Part shown: positions 1-8,819 of the stretch, in pieces
How the letters are laid out: the number at the start of each line of letters is the position of its first letter
How positions within the stretch are numbered: position 1 is the first letter of the stretch
Translations under genes and position numbers: made by a program
The notes under the pieces: model-generated
Databases searched by the model: none
Seen by the model: only the letters and a program-made list of their open reading frames with translations
What the model was told of the DNA's origin: nothing
Origin: Alphaproteobacteria bacterium
GTDB taxonomy: Bacteria; Pseudomonadota; Alphaproteobacteria; TMED109
Assembly (NCBI GenBank): GCA_022825235.1
Contig: JAJDYI010000031.1
Span: forward strand, 1 to 34,464
Length of the DNA: 34,464 bases
Direction: 5' to 3'

Positions 1-132
1 ATACCGATATAATCGCCATTGTCAATATACCATCCGCTATCTACATGGCTACAGTCATCCGCGCGAATGGCCACGCAAACCCCGCCAGCACAAGCACTTG
101 GCTCGATCATCCGGTGGCAATCAGGGGGAACT
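1..132. other. AT-richer segment beyond the traC break
   Basis: The first 132 bases do not continue TraC in any frame on the minus strand. The leftmost part is visibly richer in A and T than the tra genes. On the minus strand one frame stays open from about 108 to the window edge (starting MIEPSACAGG), but it is too short to call a gene and I do not recognise it. No inverted repeat typical of an insertion-sequence end is visible, although the edge cuts off most of the segment. Confidence 0.4.
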
Positions 133-2265
133 TCAGACTAGGGCTCCCCGGTACTTCCGCGCGCGCCGCGCCGCCCCTTCCAGGAACGCCTTGCTGTCCT
201 CGCCCGACAAGAGGTCCCAGGCTTCGTCGATCACGATCGCCTTCGCGCGTGTGCGGGGGCCGTGGTACATCCTTTGCGTGGCCAGGAACACGACGAGCAT
301 GAGCACCACGCCCTGCACGTCGCCCCTGCCCTTGAGCTCCGCGAGTTCGAACACGGTCATCGCGTTGTCCAGGTCGGGAACGCCGGAGCCCGCGAACAGC
401 CGTCCCATCGCCCCGCCCGGGCACCAGGGGCCGAGCGCCGTCGCCATGTCCATCGCCCGGCGGTCGCCCCGGACCGTCAGTTCGGCGCGGACGGTGCCGA
501 GGTCGGCCGCGTTGCCGGCCTCCTCCCAGGCGCCGGCGATCGCCTCGTCGATCAGCGCCGCCTCGATGTCGTCGATGCCGCCCCGGCGCCGCGCCATGCG
601 CCCGATGACGCCCGCGAGCATCGCGAAGCATTCCTCGCGGTAGTCGCCGTCGCGGTTCGCGGTCTCCGCGTCGATCATGGCGAAGGGATTGAGTGTCGCG
701 GCGTCCTTGCCGAACGCGATGAAACTGCCGCCCAGCGCCTCCGCCGTGTGCTGGAACGAGCGCCCGTCGTCGATGACGACCGCCTCGCCGCCCGCGCCCA
801 CGATGCCCGTGACGAGCTCCTGCATCAGCACGGACTTGCCGGAGCCCGACTTCCCCGTGACCGCGACGTTGTAGTTGCCTTCCAGGTTCGCGAACGGCGA
901 CCAGCACGCGGGCTGGCCGCGCCGCCCGATCAGGAAGAGTGCCGGCGGATTGTCCGGGCTGGCCGGCTGGCCGCGCCACTCGCCGTGGACGGGCGCGAGG
1001 TTGACGGCGCTGGAGGTGAGGAGCGTCTTCATGCGCCCCATCCGCTCGAAGTCGGCGTCGAGCCCGCCGGCCGCCGCCATCGGCAGGCACGCGAGCCACG
1101 ACGGGAGCTGGACGTAGCGCTCCGCCGTGACCCGCCAGCCCTGCCCGTGGTAGATCGCACGGACCGCCTGCTCGGCCTCGTCGAGGGCGTCGAGTGGCGC
1201 GTAGACCGCCACCAGGTACGTCGCGCGGACGAGCTTCTCGCCGTCCTTGATCCGCTCCGTGACCGCCTGCCAGTCGCGCGCCTTCTCGGGCAGCCCCGGC
1301 AGGTACCGGGCGATCCCGGTGCCGGCTTGTTGGGTAGCCCGCGCCGACTTGAGGAACGCCTTCTCGCCGGCGGCCTCGTCGCCGGTGGTGAAGACGAGCG
1401 CCGTCAGCACCGGGCAGCCCGGCTGCAGGAAGTCGCGGTGGAAGTCCCCGATGAGGACGTTGCCCCGCCAGCTCGGCCACACGTCCGGATAGGCGATCGC
1501 GGAGAGGACCCGCACGGCCACGTCCTCGCCGTCGGGGTGATGGAACGTGAGCCCGGTAGGCGCCACGGTGAGCGCGCGGCCCGGTGCGATGCACTGCTCG
1601 TGGAGGGGATCGCGCGGCGCCCAGCGCCGGGGCGGCGGCCGGATGCCGCCGTCATCCGCGCCCCGGACGTCGGGTGCGGTGAGTTCGGCCGCCAATGCAA
1701 GCAATGCGTCGGGCTCCAGCCGCCGCGCCTGAGCGCCGGCCGAGGCGAGCGTGCCTTCGAGCGCCCGGCGGAACGCGCCGAGCCCGGTCTCCGCGGCCGG
1801 GCCGGGCGGGCCCGCGAGGCAGGCGGTGACGAAGACCCGGTAGTCGGAGAGCGTGTTCGGCGGGCCGCCGGCATGGAGCTTCCGCCAGCCGGCCGGCTGC
1901 AGGAGCGCGCCACGGCGCTCGCCGATCCGCGCCTGGACCCCGCCCGCACGGGCGCGGGGCGCGGCCCATTCGTCGTAGGTCGCCCCGAAGCGTGGGCTCG
2001 CCCAGTGCAGGACCTGGAGCGTGCAGTGCTCGGGTGCGGCGTCGGCGAGGGTCCCCGCCAGAGCGCCCGCGATTTCCTCGTCGACGTCGACGAACGGCGG
2101 GAGCTCCAGCACGAAGCCGATGCTCGCGGCATTCACGTAGAGTTCGCTCCGCTCGTCCCAGGCGCGCCACGGGAGGATCTGGTGGAGCGCCGCGGGCACC
2201 GGCGGCGGCGACCAGGACGCCGGCGCCTCCGGCCCCTCGAACAGTTCCAGCAGGCGGCCGATCAC
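133..2265 (-). CDS. traC: TraC, F-type T4SS ATPase, C-terminally truncated
   Basis: TraC is the VirB4-like ATPase that powers pilus assembly and transfer in F-type type IV secretion, acting at the cytoplasmic face of the inner membrane. The 710-residue product has the N-terminal TraC_F domain, a Walker A motif GKSGSGKS at about residues 471-478 and a Walker B motif AIVIDEAW at about 674-681. The GTG start at 2265 overlaps the TGA of traV in the sequence GTGA, so the two are translationally coupled; the frame is open further upstream but that part lies inside traV. F-plasmid TraC is 875 residues. Here the protein ends at RKYRGALV, where homologues continue for roughly 150-170 residues with the C-terminal ATPase motifs. 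The missing part is not found in another frame, so this is a break rather than a simple frameshift. The product is probably inactive. Confidence 0.85.
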   Translation of the reverse strand: MIGRLLELFEGPEAPASWSPPPVPAALHQILPWRAWDERSELYVNAASIGFVLELPPFVDVDEEIAGALAGTLADAAPEHCTLQVLHWASPRFGATYDEWAAPRARAGGVQARIGERRGALLQPAGWRKLHAGGPPNTLSDYRVFVTACLAGPPGPAAETGLGAFRRALEGTLASAGAQARRLEPDALLALAAELTAPDVRGADDGGIRPPPRRWAPRDPLHEQCIAPGRALTVAPTGLTFHHPDGEDVAVRVLSAIAYPDVWPSWRGNVLIGDFHRDFLQPGCPVLTALVFTTGDEAAGEKAFLKSARATQQAGTGIARYLPGLPEKARDWQAVTERIKDGEKLVRATYLVAVYAPLDALDEAEQAVRAIYHGQGWRVTAERYVQLPSWLACLPMAAAGGLDADFERMGRMKTLLTSSAVNLAPVHGEWRGQPASPDNPPALFLIGRRGQPACWSPFANLEGNYNVAVTGKSGSGKSVLMQELVTGIVGAGGEAVVIDDGRSFQHTAEALGGSFIAFGKDAATLNPFAMIDAETANRDGDYREECFAMLAGVIGRMARRRGGIDDIEAALIDEAIAGAWEEAGNAADLGTVRAELTVRGDRRAMDMATALGPWCPGGAMGRLFAGSGVPDLDNAMTVFELAELKGRGDVQGVVLMLVVFLATQRMYHGPRTRAKAIVIDEAWDLLSGEDSKAFLEGAARRARKYRGALV

Positions 2266-2795
2266 GGGAGCTTCCAGCCGGCCGGTTGCAGCACCACCCG
2301 CACCCAGTGGGCCTCGCGGTAAACGCCGTCGGCGTCGACGAAGGGCGCGATCCAGATGCGACCCAGAACCTCGGGAACGCGGAGGGAGGCTTCCGCCGAG
2401 GGCGCGGGTGCGGCTGGTGGTTCGGTCGCAGCAGCGTCCGTGGGCGATTCCGGGACCGGGCGGGGTGCGTGGGGATCGGAGCCAGTCCCGAACAATCCCT
2501 TCAGCCAGCCGAAGAAGCCGCACCCGACCTCGCAGGCTTGGCCCGTATCGCGCCATCCGCCCGCAGCCTCCCCGCCCACATGCCGGCGGGCCGCTTGCAG
2601 CGGCTCGCCGAACAGGACCGCCGATCCCGCGGCGCCTTCCGGCACCGCCGGATCGGCCGCGGCAATGCTGGTGCAGGAGCTTCCCTGGGCCAGCGGGCAC
2701 TGCCACGATTCGCCGACATGGGTGGCCGAGCAGGCGGACAGCACGAGCGCCGCGAGGGCGCCGGCAATCGTCAGTGCGGCTCGTTTCATTCTCAT
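2262..2795 (-). CDS. traV: TraV, outer-membrane lipoprotein of the F-type T4SS
   Basis: TraV is the small lipoprotein that, with TraK and TraB, forms the outer-membrane core of the F-type transfer channel (the VirB7 role). The 177-residue product has a lipoprotein signal peptide with the lipobox LSAC and the acylated cysteine at residue 22. More cysteines follow in the N-terminal half, and a Pro/Ala-rich linker precedes the conserved end. The ATG at 2795 overlaps the TGA of traB (ATGA), and its own stop overlaps the traC start. Similarity is low, as usual for this family. The assignment rests on the lipobox, size and position between traB and traC. Confidence 0.8.
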   Translation of the reverse strand: MRMKRAALTIAGALAALVLSACSATHVGESWQCPLAQGSSCTSIAAADPAVPEGAAGSAVLFGEPLQAARRHVGGEAAGGWRDTGQACEVGCGFFGWLKGLFGTGSDPHAPRPVPESPTDAAATEPPAAPAPSAEASLRVPEVLGRIWIAPFVDADGVYREAHWVRVVLQPAGWKLP

Positions 2796-4051
2796 TCACT
2801 CTCTCCCGTGTTGCCGTGGCCGCCCAGCAACCCGCCGTCGAGACGCGCACCCTCCAGGAACACGACGCTCACGCGCGTGCCCGAGCGCAGCTGGATGACC
2901 GGCTGGTACTGCTCGGCGCGGCGGATCAGGTAGTCGGCGACCTTCTGCCCGGCGGACGCAGCGCCCGCGCCGAGGCCCGCCCGACCGATGTCCATGAGGC
3001 CGTTGTTGGCGACGGCCGCCGTATTCGCGCCTGTCGCGACGGCCTGCGGCCGGAATGCCTGCGCGGCCCCCTGCCCGGCGCCTGACACGAGGCCGGCGAG
3101 GAACGCCTTCTGGACGAGCGCCCCCTCGCGGCTCACGACCGGGCCGCGGACGCCGGTCTTGCCGGAACCCGCGATGAACCCCGCGACCTCCGTCTCGATC
3201 ACGCTCCCGGGCTCGGGCCCCGCACACGTCAAGGTCCTCAACCTCGCGTACACCTTCTCGCTGGAGAGATCCCCGTGCGCCGCCCACGTCACGGTGCAGC
3301 CCGCGACGTCGGCGCTGAGCGCAGAACCACCCGCGGCCGCGGTCCATGCCGGCCCGATCAGGCGCAGCAGGACCGGCCGCGGGTCGCCCTGGGAGGAAAT
3401 GCCGGCCGAGGCGTCGACGCCCGCGAGCACGACTGCCTCGGCGTGACTGCCCGCGGGTAGCCATGTGGAAAGCGGCTTCCAGGCCTCGATCGCCGGGGCG
3501 CCGGACGACGTGTCGTCCAGCTCGAAGGTTTCGATCAGCGGCGGCGGGGCCTCGGGAAGCGAAAACGCGCCATCGGGGCCCTGCCCCGGATCCACGGGCG
3601 CGCCTGGAAACGCTGGCACGTCCCCGAGGGTCGCATTCGGAGCCAGCCCCTCGGACACCCGCCGCTCTAGGTCCTCGATCATCGCGGCCTGGCGGTCGAT
3701 CACCGAGCGCGCATCCGCCGCGTCCACGGCGAGCTTCTCGCGGAGCCGCTCATTCTCGGCGCCCAGGCGCCGCGCGTCGGTCTCCATCTCGCGGAGGCGC
3801 GCCTCGATGGTCCCGATCCGCGCCTCGGAGCGGCGGGTCCACGCCTCCTCGGCGGTGTCCGGACCCGCAAGCTCGGCGTCGATGCCGGTCGCGGCGGGCG
3901 TCTTGCCGCCCCCACCCGCGCCCAGCCAAAGTGCCAGTGCCACGAGGAGCACCGCGGCGACGACCGAGAAGAGCAGGAGCTGGCGTCGGCGCACGCCCCC
4001 GGCATCGGCGTCGACCGCCTGTGCGCGGGCATCGTTTGCGGCGGCACTCAC
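2792..4051 (-). CDS. traB: TraB, VirB10/TrbI-like scaffold protein
   Basis: TraB spans the periplasm and links the inner-membrane machinery to the TraK/TraV outer-membrane ring. The GTG at 4051 overlaps the traK stop (GTGA) and gives 419 residues; F TraB is about 475. Visible features are a short cytoplasmic N-terminus, one membrane segment at about residues 24-44, a predicted coiled coil at about 76-135 rich in Arg/Glu/Leu, a proline-rich stretch, and the conserved VirB10-like beta-barrel domain in the C-terminal half ending near RSGTRVSVVFLEGARL. The frame is open further upstream, but that extension lies inside traK and looks like shadow sequence. The gene appears intact. Confidence 0.88.
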   Translation of the reverse strand: MSAAANDARAQAVDADAGGVRRRQLLLFSVVAAVLLVALALWLGAGGGGKTPAATGIDAELAGPDTAEEAWTRRSEARIGTIEARLREMETDARRLGAENERLREKLAVDAADARSVIDRQAAMIEDLERRVSEGLAPNATLGDVPAFPGAPVDPGQGPDGAFSLPEAPPPLIETFELDDTSSGAPAIEAWKPLSTWLPAGSHAEAVVLAGVDASAGISSQGDPRPVLLRLIGPAWTAAAGGSALSADVAGCTVTWAAHGDLSSEKVYARLRTLTCAGPEPGSVIETEVAGFIAGSGKTGVRGPVVSREGALVQKAFLAGLVSGAGQGAAQAFRPQAVATGANTAAVANNGLMDIGRAGLGAGAASAGQKVADYLIRRAEQYQPVIQLRSGTRVSVVFLEGARLDGGLLGGHGNTGESE

Positions 4052-4827
4052 CGGGCGGCGCCCGCGCCGCGCGGTTCCGTCACGACGACCGCGATCCGGT
4101 TCCTGGCCGTGGCGGCATGCGGGGCCGCAACCCAGACCGCGGCGACCCCGGCGCCGAAGCTTTCGGCGAGCGCGCCCGCGTTGGTGTCCGCGCCCGCCGT
4201 CAGGACATGGGCCGTGAAGCGCGTGCCACGCCAGGTCTCGATCGCCGGCGGCCACTTCGCCGGAGCCGGCGCGGGCGCCTCGACGACGTAGCCGGGCAGC
4301 GCCTCATGACGCGCGGCGGCCCGCACCAGCCGGACCAGTTCCGCGACCCGGGCGTCGTGCGCTACGGCCGCCGACCCTTGTGCGGCGGGCTGAACCGCGG
4401 CGGCATTGCGGATCAGCACTTGCGCGGAGGGTCGCGCATCCGGGACCAGGGTAAGGCGGTAAGTGAAGCCCCGCTCGGTGCCCAGGAACAGCGTGATCGG
4501 CAACGCGCCGCCGGATGTCCCGTCCGGCGCCGGATCAGGCGCCTCCACGGGGCGGAGATAGAGGTCGCCCGAGGCGGCATCGTGCTCGATGTCGTACCCG
4601 CCGGGGCTCCGGATGACCCGCCGGATGCGGTCGTCGGCCAGGGCCACGCGGGTGATGCCCGCGGCGGACACCGCCGCCTCCAGCTCGGCGTGGTCCGAGG
4701 CATCCAGCGTCTGGATGGCCGCGGCCGGTTCGGGCAGGGCGGCAAGCGCCACGCACGCCGCCAGCAGTACGGCCGCGGGCTGGCCGACCCGGGGGCCGAG
4801 GCGTGCGATTCGGTCTCGGTACATCAT
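4048..4827 (-). CDS. traK: TraK, secretin-like T4SS outer-membrane core protein
   Basis: TraK corresponds to VirB9 in function: it sits in the periplasm/outer membrane and binds TraB and TraV. The 259-residue product has a cleavable signal peptide (about residues 1-37, ending PAAA) and a C-terminal domain typical of TraK_C. The start was placed at the ATG at 4827 because it overlaps the traE stop in TGATG. A second ATG follows immediately and cannot be excluded. The reverse frame is open much further upstream, but that part overlaps traE. The gene sits between traE and traB in the canonical order L-E-K-B. Confidence 0.87.
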   Translation of the reverse strand: MMYRDRIARLGPRVGQPAAVLLAACVALAALPEPAAAIQTLDASDHAELEAAVSAAGITRVALADDRIRRVIRSPGGYDIEHDAASGDLYLRPVEAPDPAPDGTSGGALPITLFLGTERGFTYRLTLVPDARPSAQVLIRNAAAVQPAAQGSAAVAHDARVAELVRLVRAAARHEALPGYVVEAPAPAPAKWPPAIETWRGTRFTAHVLTAGADTNAGALAESFGAGVAAVWVAAPHAATARNRIAVVVTEPRGAGAAR

Positions 4828-5378
4828 CAGTTCTCCATCTCCTCGAAGCGCACCAGGCCGATCCGTCCGCCATCGAGGCGGAACGTGAGCCGGTAGTGCT
4901 TGTCCTCGCGGGCGGACTCCTCGCGCCCGATCCAGGTCGCGAGCTCGCCCTCGACGTCGACGGCGAGCGCCTCGACTTCCGCCTCGATGCGCGCGGGGTA
5001 GAAGGCCGCGGCGAGGTCGCGCCCGGCCATGCGGCGCGCCTCCGACGCCACCCAGGCGCTGATGGCCCCGCGCGCCGACGGGTGGCTCATCCGCGCCGCG
5101 GCCTCGCGCACGTGCTCCGCGTTCTCGGGCGTCAGCGACAGCAGCGTCACCGCCGCCGTTCGCGCCATGTCCTCGAGGTACCGCTCGCCGGCGCGACCGC
5201 CGCCGACCTCCCAGGCCGGCCCCGTCACCGCGGGCACCAGCACCGTGACCGCCTCGCGTCCGGCCAGGCCGAGCGCAAGGACGAGGTTGGCCGCCATCGA
5301 GAGCACCAGGAGGGCCGAGAGCGCCACGCGGGCGTCGCGGGTGCGACGGAGCCCGGTCTCCATGACTGCGCGATCCAC
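4827..5378 (-). CDS. traE: TraE, inner-membrane T4SS assembly protein
   Basis: TraE is a small VirB5/TrbJ-neighbour-type assembly protein of the F-type system, needed for pilus formation and anchored in the inner membrane. The 183-residue product has a single N-terminal membrane segment at about residues 18-39 and a mostly soluble remainder, as in F TraE (188 residues). A GTG at 5378 has a GGGGG tract about five bases upstream and is preferred; an ATG at 5363 is the alternative and would remove five residues. It lies 9 bases after traL and overlaps traK. Confidence 0.85.
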   Translation of the reverse strand: MDRAVMETGLRRTRDARVALSALLVLSMAANLVLALGLAGREAVTVLVPAVTGPAWEVGGGRAGERYLEDMARTAAVTLLSLTPENAEHVREAAARMSHPSARGAISAWVASEARRMAGRDLAAAFYPARIEAEVEALAVDVEGELATWIGREESAREDKHYRLTFRLDGGRIGLVRFEEMEN

Positions 5379-5387
5379 GGGCGCCCC

Positions 5388-5681
5388 CTACCCGACGAAC
5401 CGCCGGACGTGGCTCGGCGGCGTCGCCTTCAGACGCAGCACGAAGTCCGGCAGGAACCAATAGAGGGCGTACCTCGCGATGTTGGCCCCGCCGCCCCGCT
5501 TGACCCGGCGGAGGAGCAGCCAGCCGCCGACACCGGCGACGAGGCCCGGCACGAAGGCATTGGCCGCGAGACCCAGAAGCGCCGGTCCCATCAGGACGGC
5601 CGCCTCGTCCACTGTCCAGAACAGCCAGCGTTCGGGGTCGTCGAGCCGGCGCGGGATCGCGTGACGCTGGGGGTCGCTCAC
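5388..5681 (-). CDS. traL: TraL, pilus assembly membrane protein
   Basis: TraL is a short VirB3-like inner-membrane protein required for pilus assembly. The 97-residue length matches the family (F TraL is 91). It contains the expected N-terminal RRLDDPERWLFW segment, a hydrophobic hairpin at about residues 25-58, and a conserved YALYWFLP stretch near residue 72. It starts with ATG ten bases after the traA stop and ends 9 bases before traE, inside an unbroken transfer operon. Confidence 0.87.
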   Translation of the reverse strand: MSDPQRHAIPRRLDDPERWLFWTVDEAAVLMGPALLGLAANAFVPGLVAGVGGWLLLRRVKRGGGANIARYALYWFLPDFVLRLKATPPSHVRRFVG

Positions 5682-5691
5682 GGCCGCGTCC

Positions 5692-6012
5692 TCAGACGAT
5701 CGCGGTGCCGACGAGACCGGTCACGATCCCCGTGCCGGCGCCGGCCGCGACGCCAACCCCGACCGCGCCCATCAATTGCATCGCGTTGAAGCGGAGCACC
5801 GAACCGACCAGGGCGGCGCCCACGGCCAGGGCTGCCGCGAGCTGACCGCCGGTGCCCGAGACCATGTCGGTCACCGTGTCGAGCGGCGCGTCGAACGTCG
5901 TGTCGGTGGTGGCGAACGCCACGTCAATGCCGCCCGCGGCCAGCACGGCGGATGCCAGCGTGGTGACCAGCTGCAGGCGGACCGTGCCGGGGCGGCTCGG
6001 CAGGCCCGTCAT
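5692..6012 (-). CDS. traA: TraA-like prepilin
   Basis: This is the likely pilin subunit of the conjugative pilus. The 106-residue product has a long leader with an AxA-type processing region around residues 25-35, then two hydrophobic stretches at about 57-75 and 80-104 separated by a short basic/polar loop. This is the topology of TraA/VirB2 pilins. Its place directly before traL is the canonical one. The ATG at 6012 overlaps the TGA of the upstream HTH gene (ATGA). Pilins diverge quickly, so the call rests on topology, size and position. Confidence 0.75.
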   Translation of the reverse strand: MTGLPSRPGTVRLQLVTTLASAVLAAGGIDVAFATTDTTFDAPLDTVTDMVSGTGGQLAAALAVGAALVGSVLRFNAMQLMGAVGVGVAAGAGTGIVTGLVGTAIV

Positions 6013-6236
6013 CGCCTCGCTCCCGCGAGGGCGGTCCCGTCATCGGAGGTCGAGGTGCGCCTGCGATTCTCCGCCCAGGCATCAAGATCTTCGGTCACGT
6101 ACCGGATCCGGCCGCCGAAGCGGTGGTAAATCGGCCCGCTCCCCTTCACCCGGTAGCGGTCGAGGGTGCGGGGCGACAGGCCGAGGTACTCGCCCGCCTG
6201 GTGGGTGTTCAGATACCGGTTCCCGTTCGCTGGCAT
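6009..6236 (-). CDS. AlpA/excisionase-like helix-turn-helix protein
   Basis: The 75-residue product matches the HTH_17 (MerR-like, AlpA/excisionase) pattern: YLNTHQAGEYLGLSPRTLDRYR followed at about residues 34-50 by a wing with FGGRIRYV and then LDAW. Such proteins act as recombination directionality factors or as transcription activators of mobile elements. The ATG at 6236 has an AAGGAG ribosome site at the proper distance. The stop overlaps the traA start, so it is translated with the transfer genes. I infer that it couples transfer gene expression to excision or autoregulates the operon. The fold is clear, the exact role is not. Confidence 0.75.
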   Translation of the reverse strand: MPANGNRYLNTHQAGEYLGLSPRTLDRYRVKGSGPIYHRFGGRIRYVTEDLDAWAENRRRTSTSDDGTALAGARR

Positions 6237-6727
6237 GCCGATCTCCTTATCTCCGGTTCCCTTCCCGCTAGGTCATGCCCCGGCGCAGGGCGGGCAATCG
6301 AAGCGCAGAAAACGCGGCGCGGGCATGGAGGGTTTGGGAAACTCGATACCCTCCCCGGCACACGTGCGCTCCCGGCATCCAACGGGCAGCAGTGGAGCGC
6401 AGGACGCATACCGGTCCTGCGCACGCGTGACGGGTTTTGCACGGGTCGGGCGGGCTGCAATCCGGCGTCGGGAGGGATTCAGTGCGGTCCGACAGGCGGG
6501 CGCCGCGGCGGCGAGCGCGCAACGGCGGCGTCGTTCACCGGCGTGGGAATGTCGTCAGAAAACGTGCGCGCGGGCGCGGCGCGCTACGGCTTGCGCCTGG
6601 CCGCCAGTTGTGCGGCGGGTCGTCGCTGCTCCGCCCTGCTGGTCAGTGGCTGCGGGCGGGGCGCTTCGCCCGGTGGGGTGCGGTTACGGCCTCCCCGGCG
6701 CAGTTGCCGGGCTGCGGGAACCCGGGT
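6237..6727. other. Intergenic leader of the transfer operon
   Basis: This 491-base stretch lies between the HTH gene and the unknown 146-residue gene. Frames here are open only because of the high GC and have no convincing protein features. The promoter of the HTH-tra operon should lie here, but I could not pick a confident -35/-10 pair. Confidence 0.4.
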
Positions 6728-7168
6728 TCAGTGCATGGTGGCCGGGGAATCCGAAGCCTTCAGCTCCGCTTGCACCTGCCGGGCCGCCTCTTGTGCTCGC
6801 AGTTTCCGGTACAGCCGCCATGCGTCCCGTCCGACGCCGCGGTAGACCTCCGCCACCGCCGGCATCCCGAGGAGGTCGAATTCTTCCCGGACCATCCGGC
6901 CGCCCAGGGCGGTCTCGCGGCCGCTGCGGGCAGATGCCAGGGACGCGGCGGCGGCGGCGTGGAAGACCTCACGGCCCATGACGCCGACGGAGGTGCCGGC
7001 AAGAATCAGGTACGCGGTCTGCCTTGTAAGCCGGTCCAGGGGGCCGATGGTGACGGTCGCGGCCCTTCGCGCACGCACGGACAGCGGCCGTGAGGCCCGC
7101 CGGCGATAGGCGCCGCGACGGCGTCGTCGAAAAGCGGCCTCGCCGGCGTCCAGCGGTTTGCCCTTCAT
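6728..7168 (-). CDS. Unknown basic 146-residue protein of the element
   Basis: I do not recognise this protein. The ATG at 7168 is preceded by a near-perfect ribosome site (GGGAGGGA, five bases away), which supports a real gene. The N-terminal 40 residues are strongly basic (a run of Arg around 14-23). The centre (about 45-75) is moderately hydrophobic, with TAYLILAGTSVGVMGREVFHAAAAASLA. The C-terminus is an Arg/Glu/Ala helix. It lies between the integrase and the HTH gene on the same strand, so it belongs to the mobile element. It could be a small DNA-binding or partition-like accessory protein, but nothing in the sequence proves this. Confidence 0.6.
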   Translation of the reverse strand: MKGKPLDAGEAAFRRRRRGAYRRRASRPLSVRARRAATVTIGPLDRLTRQTAYLILAGTSVGVMGREVFHAAAAASLASARSGRETALGGRMVREEFDLLGMPAVAEVYRGVGRDAWRLYRKLRAQEAARQVQAELKASDSPATMH

Positions 7169-7475
7169 GCCAGTCCCTCCCAGTGCTTGCCCCGGCCGCT
7201 GTCAGGCCGCAGGTTGTGGGGCGCTCGCGTCCATGCGCGTCGGTGCGCCGGCTCGCCACTTAACGCGCACAAGGGTGCAGCATCACGGTGAGCCGGACAT
7301 ACCTGAGCCGCCCGCGAAACCATAGGGCCGATGCCGGCCCGATGTTGCACATCAAGAAAAGGCGCGGGCCCCTGCTGCTGCGGCGCACTCCGGGCGCGAT
7401 CGGATGCTCCACTGCGCGGATGGCGGTGACCGTTGGGCAGAACGCGACTGACAACGCACCAAACGTGGCGCTTGC
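7169..7475. other. Intergenic region after the integrase
   Basis: These 307 bases separate the integrase stop from the unknown 146-residue gene. I see the ribosome site of the latter at the left edge. I see no convincing gene, strong hairpin or repeat elsewhere. Confidence 0.4.
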
Positions 7476-8654
7476 CTACGGCCGGGCTGTTTCCGGGGCG
7501 GTGACGCGAAGGTTCCCGCCGATGCTCTCGGTGACCCGGGCGGCTGCGGACTGCATGGAATCGCGGGCGAGGTGCGCGTACCGCGCGGTCGTTTGCACGC
7601 GCGTGTGACCAAGCAGTTTCCCGATCATGGTGAGGCTTTCGCCCAGCGCCAGCGCACGGGACGCGAAGCTGTGCCGGAGATCGTGAATCCGCACGTCCTC
7701 CAGTCCGGCCCGGGCCCGGATGCGCCGCCAGGGGCGCTGCAGGTCCGTGAGATGGGCGCCGGGCAGCTTTCCGGCAATCACCCAGGGGTTGCCGTCCTCG
7801 CGAGGCAGCCCGTCCAGCACGGCGCGCGCGGCCGGCCCCAGCGGCACCGCCCGCCTGCCGGTCTTGGTGTCAGGCAACTCGATGCACCCGGCCCTGATGT
7901 ACTCCCATCGCAGGGTCGGGATTTCCGACAGGCGGCAGCCCGTGAGCAGCAGCAGGCGGATCGCGGCCACGGCCGACGGCATCTCGACCTCGGCCTCGTG
8001 CAGCACCTCGCCCAGCCGGTCGGTCTCCTCGGGCGTCAGGAACCGCTCGCGGGGGCGTTCCTTGTAGACCTTGACGTGGCGGCACGGATTGGAGCCATCC
8101 GCGCGCCAGCCCCACACCTCCGCCAGCGAGAACATCTTCGAGAGCACGGCCAGCGTCCGATTTGCCTGATAGGGCACGTCGCGCATTGCGTGATGCAGCT
8201 TCGCGATGTCCTGGCGAGCGACTGCCGCCACTTTCACCGTTCCGATCGTCGGGTTGATGTACAGCCTGACCCGCCGCGCGTACTCCTCGCGGGTCGTCGG
8301 CTTGCAATGGGTCGCGACGTACTCTTCCAAGAAGCGCTTGCCGAGGTCAGACATGACCGGGGCAGCAGGCGACGTCGCGCGGACGGTGGCTGGATCGGTC
8401 CCCTTCCTCGCACCGGCCAGAATCTGCAGCGCCTCCGTCCTTGCGTCATCCGGGGTGAACGGCCCGTGCTGGCCGATCGTGAACCAGCGGAGCCGCCCAT
8501 TGAGGCGGGTCTGGACGACATAATGCTTCCGGCCCGACTTCCGGACCCGCACGCCGAACCCGGTGAGTTCGCTGTCCCAGTACACCGCGTCCTTACCGTT
8601 CGGCTTGAGGGCATCAACGGCGCGCTTGGTGAGCTTTGAGCTTCGCTTCGCCAT
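7476..8654 (-). CDS. int: Tyrosine recombinase, P4/DUF4102-type integrase
   Basis: This enzyme integrates and excises the element by breaking and rejoining DNA at attachment sites. The 392-residue product has an N-terminal arm-binding domain (about 1-85, typical GFGVRV and YVVQTRLNGRLRWFTIG), a core-binding SAM-like domain (about 100-185) and the catalytic domain. All catalytic residues are present: R241 in TGCRLSE, K264 in DTKTG, H324 and R327 in HDLRH, H350 in LLGH and the nucleophile Y359 in ARYAH. It therefore looks intact. It is read away from the adjacent tRNA-Ala, whose 3' end faces it at about 290 bases, the common arrangement for tRNA-targeting integrases. Confidence 0.93.
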   Translation of the reverse strand: MAKRSSKLTKRAVDALKPNGKDAVYWDSELTGFGVRVRKSGRKHYVVQTRLNGRLRWFTIGQHGPFTPDDARTEALQILAGARKGTDPATVRATSPAAPVMSDLGKRFLEEYVATHCKPTTREEYARRVRLYINPTIGTVKVAAVARQDIAKLHHAMRDVPYQANRTLAVLSKMFSLAEVWGWRADGSNPCRHVKVYKERPRERFLTPEETDRLGEVLHEAEVEMPSAVAAIRLLLLTGCRLSEIPTLRWEYIRAGCIELPDTKTGRRAVPLGPAARAVLDGLPREDGNPWVIAGKLPGAHLTDLQRPWRRIRARAGLEDVRIHDLRHSFASRALALGESLTMIGKLLGHTRVQTTARYAHLARDSMQSAAARVTESIGGNLRVTAPETARP

Positions 8655-8819
8655 GATCGGACTTCTCTCGGAATTTGCGTTTGCTCAAATCGACCGCTTC
8701 GACATCGTCTGAACGCCCACATTCACACAAGTACCAGTGCGGACGGGCTGGTCCGGGACGCCCCGTTGCGCTCGCGCGGCCTCGCGCCCTGCCGACAATC
8801 AAACCTGCCGCTTGCCGGT

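Noticed and set aside
107-1594. Long open frame of 495 codons on the minus strand overlapping traC
   Set aside because: It is an out-of-frame shadow of traC with extreme Arg/Gly/Pro content, whereas the traC frame has Walker motifs.
262-2322. Open frame of 686 codons on the plus strand opposite traC
   Set aside because: It is an antisense GC artefact rich in Arg, Ala and His, with no domain or ribosome site.
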